A DNA stretch of 64,000 bases, taken from Xiphias gladius (taxonomy: Eukaryota > Chordata > Actinopteri > Istiophoriformes > Xiphiidae). Position 1 is the stretch's first letter. Every line of letters starts with the position of its first letter. Below the pieces are notes generated by a model. It did no database searches, was not told where the DNA came from, and saw nothing but the letters and a program-made list of their open reading frames with translations. Both the position numbers and the translations under genes were made by a program. This document shows, in pieces, positions 12,601-35,078 of this stretch. The stretch spans positions 16,507,105 to 16,571,104 of the forward strand of contig NC_053404.1 of assembly GCF_016859285.1 (NCBI RefSeq), given 5' to 3'.

Positions 12601-15505
12601 GGGAGACAGTTTTCTAAATGCTGCACTGCTCCATCCCTCATGGTTTTTTGTACATGTCATTAACACAGCCTTGTAATGCTCTAAAAGATCTGGAGGGATA
12701 AATGGACCCACAACCTCAAAGAAACTGTTTCAACTGTTAAAACCACAGTGCCTCTTTACTACAGTATGAAGCCCTGGGTAGCTTTTATAGACAGCCACTG
12801 CCACTGGTATCTTGTGAGGAACTCTGGTGTTTACTGCGCACTTTTTTTTGTGTGCAGAGACAAGTCAGACCTCCGTCGCTTTATGAGAGGTAGCTGTCTG
12901 CTGGTTCTGTGCCTGTTTTTCGAACCAATTAGTCTCAGGAACTGAAGTCGGGCATTAAATCAATAACTACACCTTCCTTTCCACTGCATCTAAAGAACTG
13001 TCTACATTAGTCGAACAGACCAATAACAGAAAAAAAAAAGATGGCTTTGTCTGAGGTGGTTTTCTCTGAAATTTGCCGCAGCATTATGGTGATGTTTGAG
13101 TACATTGCATATAGGGCTGCAACTAACAGTTATTTTTATTAATGATTGATAAATGAATTATTTTCTCCATTAATCGATTGTTTAGTTTATGAAATGTCAA
13201 AAAATATTTTTTTAAAAAGCAATTTCCCATACCTCAATGTTATAACCTATAAATGGTTGTTTTGACCAATAGACAGTCCAGAACCCAAAAGATACTCAGT
13301 TTACTATCATTAAACAAAGAAAAGCAGTAAAGTTTTATATTTGAGAAGCTGGAACCAAGCAAATGTTTTGCCATTTTTGCTTGAAAAATAGTTGCTGATC
13401 AATTAATCGATAAACTGTTGCAGCTGTAGTTGCAAAGGCAACATGCAGAGGTGAAAGGAGAGACTGAAAATGCTAAAATGCATGTATCACCTAGCAAATA
13501 AATATCTTCCACCTGAGGTCTACTTACAGCCACTGTTTTTCTTTGCCAATGCCATTTTTCTGTATTTGCCAAACCAGTACGTCATCAGAATGTCCCTTTG
13601 ACCCATATTGTAGACCGTATCAAAACAATGCATTTAAATAATATATTGGCTACAGAGGATGGATCGTAGTACTTTGGTGACCCCCCGCCCCCCGACATTT
13701 TGGCTTCTGTCACGATCAGGCCAATATGCTGACTTTTCACACAGGACATGTCATAATCTAAGATTGTTGTGAAATTTGCTCAACACATCAGTGTAAGGCT
13801 GCAGATAAGTTATTTGTGTTCTAGCTGTGTTTGCTGATTATATTTTCGATTAATCGAGCAAATGATTGGCCTACACAAATGCAAAATGCCATCCGTTTTC
13901 TAAAACCTAAGGTGACATATTCTAGTTATTTGTTTTGTCTGTCCAACATAAAAAACCCAAAGATCTTCAGTTTACTATCACATAAAACAAAGAAGAGACA
14001 AGACACAATTGAGAAGGTAATTGAAAAATAACTTTTAATCTATGACAATTAATCAATTGAATAATGAATAATGAATAATTCAATAATTTTAAAACCGTCT
14101 CTGGTCTACATCCATTCTTCTACGAGAATTTCGATTTAAATTAGCCCAAGACCTCATGTACTCCAGATACCACTAGGGCCATAACTACTCAATGTCCTTC
14201 ACTGTTGAGCAGTCGATTTCCAATAATTGATTAATTATTTAGGCTAGAAAATGTCAACATTTTCACTGAAAACATTCACAGAGTCTAAAATGACATCTTC
14301 AGATTGCTTATATTGTCTGACTGTAAGAGTTCAGAGTGAAATTAAACAGCCAACTGCATCAAATCCTAACACTTGTAAAGCTATAATCAGCTAAAGTTTG
14401 GCTTTTGTACTTGACAAATGACTTCAGTGATTAAATGCGCATAAAAATAGTCATTGATTCATTTCATCGATTTCTTCCAGTGGCAGGCAGCAGTGGACTG
14501 TTCCTCTGCTGCCGAGCGGCAGCAGCTGTGCGAGCGAGTGTTTCAGGGTGGAGAAGAGGAGCTCGGTCTGCTGGAGGCACTTAAGCTGCTGATGCTGGTA
14601 AGAGCGGTGGAGCTGCACAGCTGCATGCAGGGCAGTGGAGACGTCCCGCTCTTCTGCTGGCTGCTGTTTGCGCGAGACTCGTCCGACTGCCCGCGGTCCT
14701 TCCTCTCCAACCACCTCAGCCACGTGGGCCTCAGTGCCGGGTTGGAGCAGGTAAGAGGAACCCAGGCCTTCTTGTTATTTGTTTACTACTAAACTGCAGA
14801 CTCACCTGGAAAGGTATTTAAAGATTGCACTAAGAGTTGTACTCTGTAGGTACGGTAAATTCCTGACAGGTAGGGAGCATTTACATGAACCAGTTTCTAG
14901 CCACTCAGCAAAATTTTTTTTGTTGACTGAACGGTTGTCCTCCTTAGTAACGAACAAAAACAACTATTAATGTTCGATGTCATGCAATTGGGCGTGTTAC
15001 ATTCTCATAATCTGAGACCTGAACAGTAGAACATGCCGGCGCTTGTGCTGCTTTTTGGTTTTTGAGCTGTAACCTCTCTGCATCATGAGCCCCGGGGCTG
15101 ATGAGGGTTCAAGAAGGACATGCTACTGATTTGATTTAATTATTTTCACTTTTCTCATTCAAGCTCTTACAGGCGCAGTTTTCATAAAGAAACTGCACCC
15201 ATAAATATTATTTGCTCGATCATCTGAATAAATGTGCTGTTTGAGGAAGTGTGAGTTCCTCTGTAACCGTGTAATTATCTCCCTGCTTTATGCAGGTGGA
15301 GATGTTCCTGCTGGGCTATGCCTTGCAGTGCACCATTCAAGTTTACAGACTGTACAAAGCTGACACAGAGGAGTTTGTAACCTACTACCCAGACGACCAT
15401 AAGGACGACTGGCCGTCAGTGTGCCTCATCACAGAGGATGATCGACACTACAATGCACCGGTTGTAGAAGCTGCAGAACTACACAAGGAGCTCAGCTCAA
15501 GCTGA
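6604..15505 (+). CDS. otulin: OTULIN, linear-ubiquitin deubiquitinase with lipidated, extended N-terminus (10 coding exons)
   Basis: Coding exons: 6604-6752, 7330-7932, 9276-9455, 9825-10160, 11126-11211, 11318-11424, 11541-11684, 12318-12449, 14481-14750 and 15296-15505. Every junction is GT-AG with matching phase, giving 738 aa (human OTULIN is 352). Seen: the N-terminus MGNSCC fits an N-myristoylation plus Cys-palmitoylation signal. Residues about 50-422 form a low-complexity, charged insert (exons 2-4). [11 protein letters not shown] at 424-434 matches the PUB-interacting motif that binds HOIP, with Tyr428. The C-terminal OTU domain has [13 protein letters not shown] with catalytic Cys508, and DDRHYN with His720 and Asn722. 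The intact Cys separates it from the pseudoenzyme OTULINL. Family role: hydrolyses Met1-linked ubiquitin and restrains LUBAC/NF-kB signalling. Odd: it ends KELSSS, without the ETSL PDZ ligand of human OTULIN. It converges on ankh. Confidence 0.93.
8095..8460 (+). repeat. Dispersed repeat family A, copy 3
   Basis: In otulin intron 2. Recognised by AAATGTCTTGTTTTTTCTGAC, CAGTCCAAAACTCAAAG, CAGTTTACTACTATCTGACA, a weak TTGAGAAG block, and the terminal GATCAGTTAATCGATTAACC followed by GACTAATTGTTGCAGCTC. Confidence 0.7.
9543..9556 (+). promoter_or_regulatory. CTCF-like motif in otulin intron 3
   Basis: CACCACTAGGGGGCGTAGG is close to the CTCF core (CCASYAGRKGGCR). This is a motif match by eye only. 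Confidence 0.35.
10495..11125. other. otulin intron 4, no gene
   Basis: Intronic sequence with a T run (10697-10713) and an AGT microsatellite-like stretch (about 10773-10792). A long C-tract and TTTTAG form the acceptor of the exon carrying the PUB-interacting motif. Nothing else was recognised. Confidence 0.45.
11715..12135. repeat. Dispersed repeat family F, copy 1 (otulin intron 7)
   Basis: Shares GAGAGTTGCTGTTTGGGGGA and a following TTTTGCTAACAGTTAATTA-like end with the segment at about 54265-54655. The boundaries are approximate and the class is undetermined. Confidence 0.4.
13112..13432 (+). repeat. Dispersed repeat family A, copy 4 (near full length)
   Basis: Starts AGGGCTGCAACTAACAGTTA, passes TTAATCGATTGTTTAGTTTA, CAGTCCAGAACCCAAAAGAT and TTGAGAAGCTGGAACC, and ends GATCAATTAATCGATAAACTG TTGCAGCTGTAG. 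It is the clearest full copy here and lies in otulin intron 8. Confidence 0.75.
13795..14095 (+). repeat. Dispersed repeat family A, copy 5
   Basis: AAGGCTGCAGATAAGTTATT at the start, TTCGATTAATCGAGCAAATG, then GTTTTGTCTGTCCAACATAA, AAACCCAAAGATCTTCAG, TTTACTATCACATAAAAC, and AT-rich TAATCAATTG remnants at the end. Confidence 0.65.
14165..14477 (+). repeat. Dispersed repeat family A, copy 6, abutting a splice acceptor
   Basis: Starts AGGGCCATAACTACTCAATG, continues AATTGATTAATTATTTAGGC, GAAAATGTCAACATTTTCAC and AATGACATCTTCAGATTGC, and runs through AAATAGTCATTGATTC to the otulin acceptor at 14480. The next base is the first of catalytic-domain exon 9. Confidence 0.6.
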
Positions 15506-15584
15506 TTGCCACTGCAGAGAAATCTCCTGCCATACAAACAAAACGCTCCTCAGGTTGATCAACATAAATAGATAATACACCAGT

Positions 15585-16218
15585 TAAAGGAATAGTTCAA
15601 CATTTAGGGAAAGCTGCATTAGTTTTCCTGCAAGTTAGAGTTACATGAGAAGATACCACTCTCATACAGAATATCTGTAGGTCTCAAAGTCTTAAAAAGC
15701 ACTGAATTCAAGGCCTCATAAGGTATTTAAGTTGTACATTTAATTTACAAAAATTTGAAATATTTTATCTTGCCTGTCGTAGGCAGTAATGTTAGTTGCA
15801 AAATGTTTTTGTATCTGGCTCCAGGGCGTTAGATGTCGAACAACTAAAAACTAACAGTGCAATTGTTGCGACAGTGGAGTCTGAGCGCAGGAGGGTTTTC
15901 GATTGCTTTTTTTGTGAGGTTTCAGTCAGCACCATCAGACCTGAAAAAAACAGTCACTACTTCCTTTCCTGGAGACTTGTCATCACTGTGAGGTTAAACC
16001 AATGAGATATAATAAGCTTTAGAGCTGCTCAGCAGATTTTCTTACTTATGGATTGAGCCAGGCTTGCTGCTTCCCTCTTTTTCCAGTCTTTAGGCCAAAC
16101 TAAGCTAACCAGCTGCTGGCTGTACCTTCATATTTACTGCACAGAAATGAGTGGTATCAATCGTCTCATCTGACTCTTTAAGATAAGTGTATTTCCCAAT
16201 GTTGGATTGTTTCTTTAA
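15585..16218. repeat. Dispersed repeat family B, copy 1 (otulin 3' UTR/flank)
   Basis: The left end AAAGGAATAGTTCAACATTT and the right end AATGTTGGATTGTTTCTTTA are imperfect inverted repeats. The inner arms repeat the pattern (GAGAAGATACCACTCTCAT against GAGTGGTATCAATCGTCTC). The right arm has the AAACTAAGCTAACCAGCTGC block shared with 19560-19745 and 63640-63770. It is a MITE-like element with long terminal inverted repeats and lies 80 bases after the otulin stop. Confidence 0.65.
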
Positions 16219-16698
16219 AAATATGCTGATTTTGAGACCCTGTACAAGCTGTGGTTTACACACTTTTGTACACACTGTACTATATATACAGTTTTCTATC
16301 TGGGTAAGTGTACATATGTGCATTTAATATTAAGGGGTCATCTCTGTTAGGAACATATTAGTTTGCAGGGTTTCATTTTGAGTTTTAGATGGAAAAGCCC
16401 CAATTTTCAGAGCAACCTTTTATGTTTTACCTTTTTCTTTATAAAATCCTGATCAAAACACAATGGATGGTGTTTACACTGGAATTTCGGCACTTTGATT
16501 TGTATAATTTATTCTTTTTCATTATGTTAAAAAAATGCATTTTAAATGAATAAGTAGGACTGTCATAGTGAAACGGCTAAATTAGTCTATGAAGGGTTTG
16601 ATTAATCAGGTTTACACTAGAAGACGATTGGAGGACTTGGAAGATTAATCGCAGCCTCTGTGTCAGAGGTGTGATTTGTGAAGGTCTGTGTGTATGTC

Positions 16699-16705
<7 letters not shown>

Positions 16706-16730
<25 letters not shown>
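16706..16730. repeat. (TG)n microsatellite
   Basis: About twelve TG units downstream of the otulin stop. Confidence 0.9.
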
Positions 16731-16731
<1 letters not shown>

Positions 16732-17047
16732 CAAACTCAGTGTGTAACATGTTGCCTTTAACCAAGCTGTTCTGAAGGGGGGGAAAATGTGCCAGTGTTG
16801 CTGCAAATACATGCAACAGTCCCAACCACCAGCCACTGGAACCAGTAGTAAAGGCTCGCTTGGTCCTCCACGTTGCCTTAGAAATAATGCACAACAAGAA
16901 TGAATGTTGGTTATTAGTGATAAGAGGCCACTCCCTTGCCCTAATTTCAGAGCAGGTGAAGGTGATAAGTTAACAGTAAAACAGTGATTATGCCAATTGC
17001 AGGAATGTTTTTGCATTTTTGAATGTCAGATTTTTGGACAGCATTTA

Positions 17048-17053
17048 AATAAA
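17048..17053 (+). terminator. Candidate otulin polyadenylation signal
   Basis: AATAAA lies 1.54 kb after the otulin stop. If used, the 3' UTR includes repeat B copy 1 and the TG microsatellite. No stronger signal was seen nearer the stop. Confidence 0.35.
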
Positions 17054-17054
17054 A

Positions 17055-17760
17055 TGGAAGCACAATTTTTGTAAAATCGTTTTTTTAGTTTTTTTTTATG
17101 AGTAAGGTCATGGGAACCCAAGCCCTCTTTAACACCTCAAAAAGTTGAAAAAAAAAAAAAAAAAATACCCAGTTGCCAGATTATCATGTACTTCTACCTA
17201 AAACAAGTGAGGTCTAATACAACAGTCTTGCAATAAATACTCTTCATGAAGATTATAGTGTTCAGTTAAATCTGTTTTAGAGAGATGTTGAATTGTATTA
17301 CATTTATAGCGACAGGTGTTATTTTGTCTTCCCAATTTGTATCAATTGGGGTAAATAACATGAAAAAATAAACAGCAGAAACACCTCTACAGTGCAACAG
17401 TAGCACAAACTACATCCTCCAAAGTGACAAAATTGAATCAGCACCTCTTTAAAACAGTTAACAAAAACTCAACACTATAAACTTCATGAAGGGAGGATTT
17501 ATTGCATTAGACTGCATTAGTTTCAGCTAAGTGTACCTAGTAAACTGGCAACTGAGTGCATGTGCTCAGACATTGGCCATTCCACATTTGGTTTGATAAC
17601 AATATTATGTGGTCATTTCCCTATTTAGCCACCTTCAAATGTGCATGCTCGGGCCAGGGCTACCACCTCAGTATTTTTCTACATTTTTGTTTATAATAAG
17701 GTCATAAAAAAGGCAAAATATGACAAGTAAAGCTAATGCCAGCAAAGCTACAGAGTTAAT
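17055..17760. other. Intergenic gap between the convergent otulin and ankh 3' ends
   Basis: AT-rich sequence with a poly-A run (17149-17165). No exon-like segment was found. The two genes converge across this gap. Confidence 0.5.
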
Positions 17761-17770
17761 AATAAAGCAA

Positions 17771-17776
17771 TTTATT
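17771..17776 (-). terminator. Candidate ankh polyadenylation signal
   Basis: TTTATT on the + strand, AATAAA on the - strand, about 770 bases past the ankh stop. It would give a typical 3' UTR. Confidence 0.45.
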
Positions 17777-18543
17777 TGCCAAATAAGAATGCCTATACAA
17801 TATATACAGTACATATGACAGTCTGAATACTACCAGGAAAATGCTTGGCAAAACAAAAGTAGATCGACTCCCAGACTGCATGGAAAGTTAACAATCATAA
17901 CTGTATTCTGTAACACGCAATGATATAATGAGGGATTCCTGACCCCTCTGGGCAATTAAATATACACATTGCATTACCTATATAAAACAACAATAATCTG
18001 TACATCATTGTATGTAAAATACGATTGCACAACCCAACAAGTCCCACAACATGTCTATATTTGAATTCAAGCAAGGCCTTGCCACTTAATCTTGATAAAA
18101 TAACATAAAATAATGAACTCTGTGTTTTGGCAACTCCACTACCACTCGACAGACGTTTCATTCTGGCTGCTGAGGAGGAAAAGTTCTCCTGTGTCGATTT
18201 CCCTTGTTTACCAGTAAACACATGAAAGTGGTTAATACACCCGCTAATGTGATGATGCAAAACTATGAGAACTGTTGAAAAGGTCGGAAGACAAAGGTAT
18301 TTACGCTGATGGATGAACACTTGAAGGTGCATGGCTTTCTTTACAGTGTGCGTTTTAATGGTGTGTAGGTCGACGTGAAGAAGACCTTGTCACTCTTACT
18401 GAAAATTCAGTTCTGTTGGGAGAACCTCTTAAACCAAACCATACTCAGGTCCTCTCTGCTCTCCAGTACTGTCACACTCAGCGGCCTCCTCTTCAGTAAA
18501 GTTCCATGTGGAGGTTGGCTTTACCTTCCCCTGCTGTCAGATT

Positions 18544-29199
<10,656 letters not shown>

Positions 29200-29200
<1 letters not shown>

Positions 29201-32200
29201 ACATCATCACTGAGTCTAAACCTGGCTTTTATTATGACTGCGTACACACACCACACACACAACAAACAGGGCTGCATAATATGTGATTACATTTAAAGCA
29301 TGGCCAACAGCACATAGAAATACTATTACTCCGACTAGCTATCTCTTCGTGTGGCTTGTCAGGTTGAATAAACAAATACTTTTTAGGATAGTTATTTCTG
29401 TATCTACAAACGACTATATTATAAGGAAAATTTGAATGGAATCTGGTACAATGATGGTTGATCTAATGGAAAGAAAACACTAGCAGCAGGGATTTAGATG
29501 GTTTAAAAAAAAAAAGCCACACACACCCTAATGTGACATATGTGTCTTCACACAGAAAAACAGAATAGAATGGTCCCATCAAAGTATTTATGTTTACACT
29601 CAACCCTTCCTTTAAGGAAAGTAATTATATGAAGGATAAATAGATAAGCCCTGATATGGAAATGGCTAGTGAAATACAGACCCCTGGTGGACAAGAGGGG
29701 AAACAAAAAATAGTTCCAAGACAATGTTAATGTAAATACTTAGCAACACATCAAATGTGAGAAAATGAAAACAAAATGAGGTCAATTTCTCCTAAGTTGC
29801 ACTAATGATCTTTATGTCACACTTTTTGTTTGGCCAAACGATAAAATGTCAGCTCTGTCAGACAAATAAATGATAATAAAAATGAAACTGGGGGATATTT
29901 TGTTTGAACTGGGTTAAAAATTGCGTGTGTGATGACAAGAAAAACCATGTAATCACTTAAATGGGCTGATTTTACCTGTGTGTGCTGGAACAATGACTTT
30001 TTTTTTTAATGTCATATGTCTCATGTAAAGCGAGTGTGTACATTGGCAGTGTTAACATGCTAACAGAGCCAATGTGAGCCTTTCAATAATCAATCAATCA
30101 ATCAATCAGCTAAGAATTAAACAAAAGTTGACCAAAGACAAACATACTCAGTAATGGGGAAGTGGTGCTCAACGTAATAAATAAAACGCTGTTTCGCTGG
30201 TCAGAAACTGATTTACTCTCATATATATATATATGAATTGTGATCTGCATATATATTGTACATATTTAGCTTGAGTGCAAAAGTTTTTGTTTTCTTAATA
30301 GAAACAGTAGTTTGACAAAAACAAAACTAATATTAACTCAAGGTCTGCTAACTAGCTTTTTCAACCACATACCAAGATATGGTAGAAAGCTCTGGGAAAA
30401 TCACCTTGAGTTAAAAAAGAAATTTTATTTCTTTTTTTGGTGAAATTCTTTTGTTTATTTTATTTAGCCACCAATGTCAGAATTGAAAACAAGTGCAAGT
30501 ATGGTGCAAGTGTTCTAAAATGGTCTGTGTACAGTTGGTGTGGACTGCAGGAGCATGCTGCTGTTAAAGTGTGCGAGTTGTGATAAAAGCCTGCCTGAGC
30601 AATGTTCAGTCAAAACACACAGTTGTTTGTGCTACTGCCTGGTGCCCGAGGGAGGTTCTGTAGTGATTTCAACAGCTGACACAGCATTTTACTAACAGAC
30701 AGGCCACTCCTTGGCAGCTGTAACTAAACTCAGATGTTTACTGAGGAGCCTGTACCTGCAGGTACACTTTGTGGGTTAAATCCTAAAACGTCGGTATAAT
30801 TCCTTTATAATGTCAGGACTGTTTCATTCCTTCTATTGCCAACTGTTCACAGGGTTCCCAATAATACGGGACTTTGTGGTTGTCTTTTGAAAGTAAATTA
30901 TTGACTTTTGCAAGTAGGCTTTTTGAGTAAACAGTCCACTTTGCTCTTGCAGTTACCATTAGAGATGGCAACTTTGGATATGTTCTCTGGGACTGTTCAT
31001 TTTGTCTTCAAATTTTCTTGACTTGGAAAAGAGCTTTGAAAAGTTTCCCAGATTTTTAAAACCTCCTGCGACATTTATTTTATGGCGTGGTTTGGAGATA
31101 TTGAAGTCTTCCTTGTGTAGAAAATCATCTTCTTATGAGTTCACGTTAATAATGCACTAAAAGGGTAGCAGATGTCTCCTATCCCTCTAATCTCAACACG
31201 TATTTGGTTTTAGCATTTATCATAATTACGCTGTTTGGGATTTCTAAAGTGCTCTGACTCCAGGAAGTCTGTGCTCTGAACACTTAGAGGGCATCTCTAA
31301 ACATGCTTACATACACACAGCAGGAGATTAGGAATGTGGATGCAGGGAGTCATTTCCTAAACCTTTACTTTCTTTACGAAAATGGGTCTCAGGAAAACAA
31401 ATCTGAATATATTTGGGTCTCTCCAAAGAAGATGTTTACTGCATATTTGTTTAAAAACTTCAAATGTGTGAAAAAGGTGATTTAAAAAACCCCACTTTTT
31501 CTGTAAGTGTCAAATCTAAGTTTTGTATCCACTGAGGGTTTATGGATACAATGTGCCCTCTAGTGTTCAATTAGGGGGTCTGCAGCTCTTTGCAAAAATA
31601 CCCGTAAATATCTGATTAAGACCCTGCTCCGGAAAACCTAGGCAATTTTCAATCTCTTGCATACATGTACCATAATCGGTCTAATAAGTATCGGATTATC
31701 ATCAAATACTGATATGAGCAAGAATGCTTTATTCTTATGAAGGATTTCAATAAATTCATAGGATGTCTTTATAACATCTGTCCAGGGATTACAGATAAAG
31801 AACAGCATTTTACTCTGGTACATTTACAGCAATGTTTACTAATGTTGTGAGACAATGGATTATGAGGCAATGGGCCCCTGGGCATATAGATATAAAAGGC
31901 TCTGCCCGTATATAACATTGCTTCAGTAACTTATGTCAGTCTGTACGCTGTGCGGCTATATGATGTTTAAGAAAAAATAAACAAATTGTATTTAAAAAAT
32001 ATGGGCTTGAAATTCATATGGGTGGATAAAGAATATGCAAGTACTCAGATTGGGATAAAAATATAATTGAGACATTTCTACTTTTGACCAAGTTCTCTGA
32101 CTTTCAAGCAAGAAATGTTACATTTAAACAAAGTCTCAGTGTTAAGGGCCCCCGGGCCTGTGTCCAGTACATCCATTTGATAATTCATCCATGGCGCAGA

Positions 32201-34660
32201 CTAGAAAAAAAAAATAGTTTAAGCAACAGTGGCGCTTTAAGCTAAACGCTAACAGCAGTATGCTAACATACTCACAATGACAATGGTAACGTGTTGATGC
32301 TTAGAGGTTGGATGCTTACACTCCTGCCCCTTCCACTGACGAAATTTTCCAACTTAAGTAGAGCACAGATTTAGCGTCAAATAAAGCAGCTGAGGCTGAG
32401 CGGTCACTGAAAGCCCCTGCATGTTTGTCACGCACTGAGCTGCAAAACGAGGAACTAGCAGATGTTTGACAAAGAACACTTTGACATGGGTAAATAATCA
32501 GTGAAAAGCCATTCATTCAAACTCATCACACACTTCTGGGTCTGTAGAACCTGGGCGCTACAGATGACACTACTGGAAATTGGGGGCATTTGAAGTTTCC
32601 ACCTACTCACAGTCCAGGCGTTCCTCCTCAAGTTCCATTTATGCTCTCCTCAGAATATGGACCACCAGATGCACTATTTACATATTGCCATAATAAAACA
32701 ACTCAAACGATCCACATTCAGGAGGACAGACCTTCTGAATATGATGGGCACTCTGTATATTCCCCTCTCTTCTTTCCCCATTTGATTTTCTTTTCTTGCC
32801 TTACGTTCCTTTGCCTTTAACCGTCGCCTCTCCTTCAGGTTTTCGATTCAAGGTCATCATCTTTTGACGCGCTCGCTGTTATAGTGGACCCAAACCAAAG
32901 AACGGGAAAGATTTTTAAAAAGCAAAACCGGACAGCTGACAACCTCCTCCCACCAATTTACAACACAAGCAATGCCCTACCTCACCATAACCATAACCAT
33001 GACCTGTACCTCTCCTCAGATCACACCTGGAGATCTATAAGTCAGTTGCCCCTGAAACTAACCAATAACTTGCATCCTCAAGCTGCAGGTGTGGTCTGTG
33101 TGAAATTGACTTGACATACCGGCTTACCCAGTTTTCTCTGAAAAGTAGAAATTCGTAGAACCGCAGAAATGATCCCACCCCACATATGTCAAGGGTCCAA
33201 CACTGACGAGACTTGTACTGTTCAACTGGGAGACCACAGGGTGCGTTACGTACTTGTTCCCACAGCGCTTAGGGGACCGAATGCGCTCCATGGCAACAGG
33301 TGCTCAGATGGTTTCACACTAGCGGCACACTACAGTTGCTGCTAGTCGGGTGTGAGAACTGATTGAGAAGTTTAGATAATGTCAGTCTTTTCTGTGCTTT
33401 TTTTGTGCATGTGTTACTGAGTTGCATCATGTGGCTGCAGGTGCTGCTGGTTGCACAAGAGTATTGAATATAAATCAAAGACAGGAGCATGAGTCACAAA
33501 CCAGGGAAATCATGAATCATGTATTTCATACACTAAAATTAACAAATAAAAAGAAGACTGCGCCTGTTGTTACATTGGGAATATGATTGCCATGTAATTT
33601 ACCAGGAATCTTAAGAGTCCCACACCAATTTAGCTTTGCACTCCTATAACGTTGTTGAACTCACGATGGTCTGTTTTTCTTTTTAAAAACATCAAAACTA
33701 ACAGAACCAGAGATATTTTTTATTCCATGCATAATGTTTCCTTCTCAGAACCTGTCTCCTACAATACCCACTATGCAACTCGACTGCAGACAGATTGCGT
33801 ATATATCTTCATCTTTACAGTACTTTTTAAAATATGTAACAATATCTTCTTTCTGTTTTTCATTTATTAATTACTTAATTTGACCACCTAGATATCCTTT
33901 ATTTTATTTTGTTGTTGTAGGGTGTGAGGTGGTGGTGTGGGTGGGGTGGGGTGGTTGTGAAGTGTTGCCAAGCAGGAATGGGGTTTGAAATATGGGAGCA
34001 TGCTGCACAATCTAGGGATATACAGTAAATGTTGATATATGGCTACACAATATTTTCTTGCTGCACCTGCACAGTGTGCATGTTTAAAGGACGTAATAAA
34101 AGCAATGAAACATTTGTCTAGATTCCTGCACATAGAGAGTGGAGAAGGAATTCAGTACGTAACTCTTTCCTTTTTTTGATTTTACTAGATTTGTCTTAGA
34201 TTTGGCACTGGCAGGAAAATTGCTCCGCACACACGAAGAGACAAATCAAATCTTAAGTGCAAAATGCTAAACTGTCACTCTGTAGCTATAAACACACTGC
34301 AGGTTAGGCTGCATGCAGCTGTTGCCGGCTGTGTCAATAGCTGTCTGTTGTCACTGTCAATAATTAATGACACAATTAGCTCTTGAGTAGTCTGGCATAT
34401 CTGCCATGCTCTCATTGTTGAATGCTTAGTTGGCAACCTCCTCCCACCGATTGAGCTGAACGACTATTGATTTCCTGTCTCGTATTAAGGCATCACGGGG
34501 AATCGTGTCCTGGCAGCACAACCTCAGTTTCTTTCTGTGTGTGTCTGCTGTTGTGTGACGTGTATTTTTGTCAAACTGTGCCGTATGGCTGAGGCGAACC
34601 TCCGTGGAAAACCGTCAACTTTTCTTTAGTTTGGTTGATTCTCATGCTGCACACCAGTGG
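29200..34660. other. Intergenic ankh-myc, proximal part, no gene seen
   Basis: AT-rich sequence with an AATC microsatellite (about 30087-30108), an AT run (about 30220-30234) and a GTGGGG-rich stretch (about 33922-33950). Small open frames at 32590-33114 and elsewhere show no splice pairing or family resemblance. A weak CTCF-like motif (reverse of CACTAGAGGGCAC) lies at about 31551-31564. Confidence 0.45.
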
Positions 34661-34667
34661 TGGAAGA

Positions 34668-35078
34668 AGTGTTCAGATCCTTGACTTAACTAAAAGTACC
34701 AATACCACACTGTCAAAATACTCCATTACAGGTAAAAGTCCTGGATTGAAAAGTATGGAAGTATTATCAAGAAAATATACATGGTATTAAAAGAAAAAGT
34801 ACTCTATGCAGAAATAAGTCAACTGTGACTGATATAATGTTATTTATGATATTATTAGATTATTATTACTCACGCATTAATGTCTATGCAGCATTTTACT
34901 TGTGTGGCTGGTTGAGGTGGAGATATTTTTTTAACTATTTTATATCAGAGTAGAGTAGTAAAAATTGGAGTGTAAGTATAAAGTGGCATGAAAAGAAATT
35001 CCTCAAGTAAAGTACAAGTCCCTCAGACTTGTACTTATATACAGAACTTGAGTATATGCACTTAGTTACTTTCCAACA
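34668..35078 (+). repeat. Dispersed repeat family D, copy 1
   Basis: Starts CAGTGGTGGAAGAAGTGTTC, contains CTTAACTAAAAGTACCAATA, CAAGTAAAGTACAAGTCC and ends with ACTTAGTTACTTTCCAACAC, which mirrors the start of the inverted copy at 61145. It is a non-autonomous element frequent in teleosts. The short GTGG-type terminal inverted repeats suggest a hAT-like or similar DNA transposon, which was not proved. Confidence 0.6.

Noticed and set aside
32590-33114. Two short consecutive plus-strand frames of 76 codons
   Set aside because: Different frames, low complexity, no splice logic and no family.
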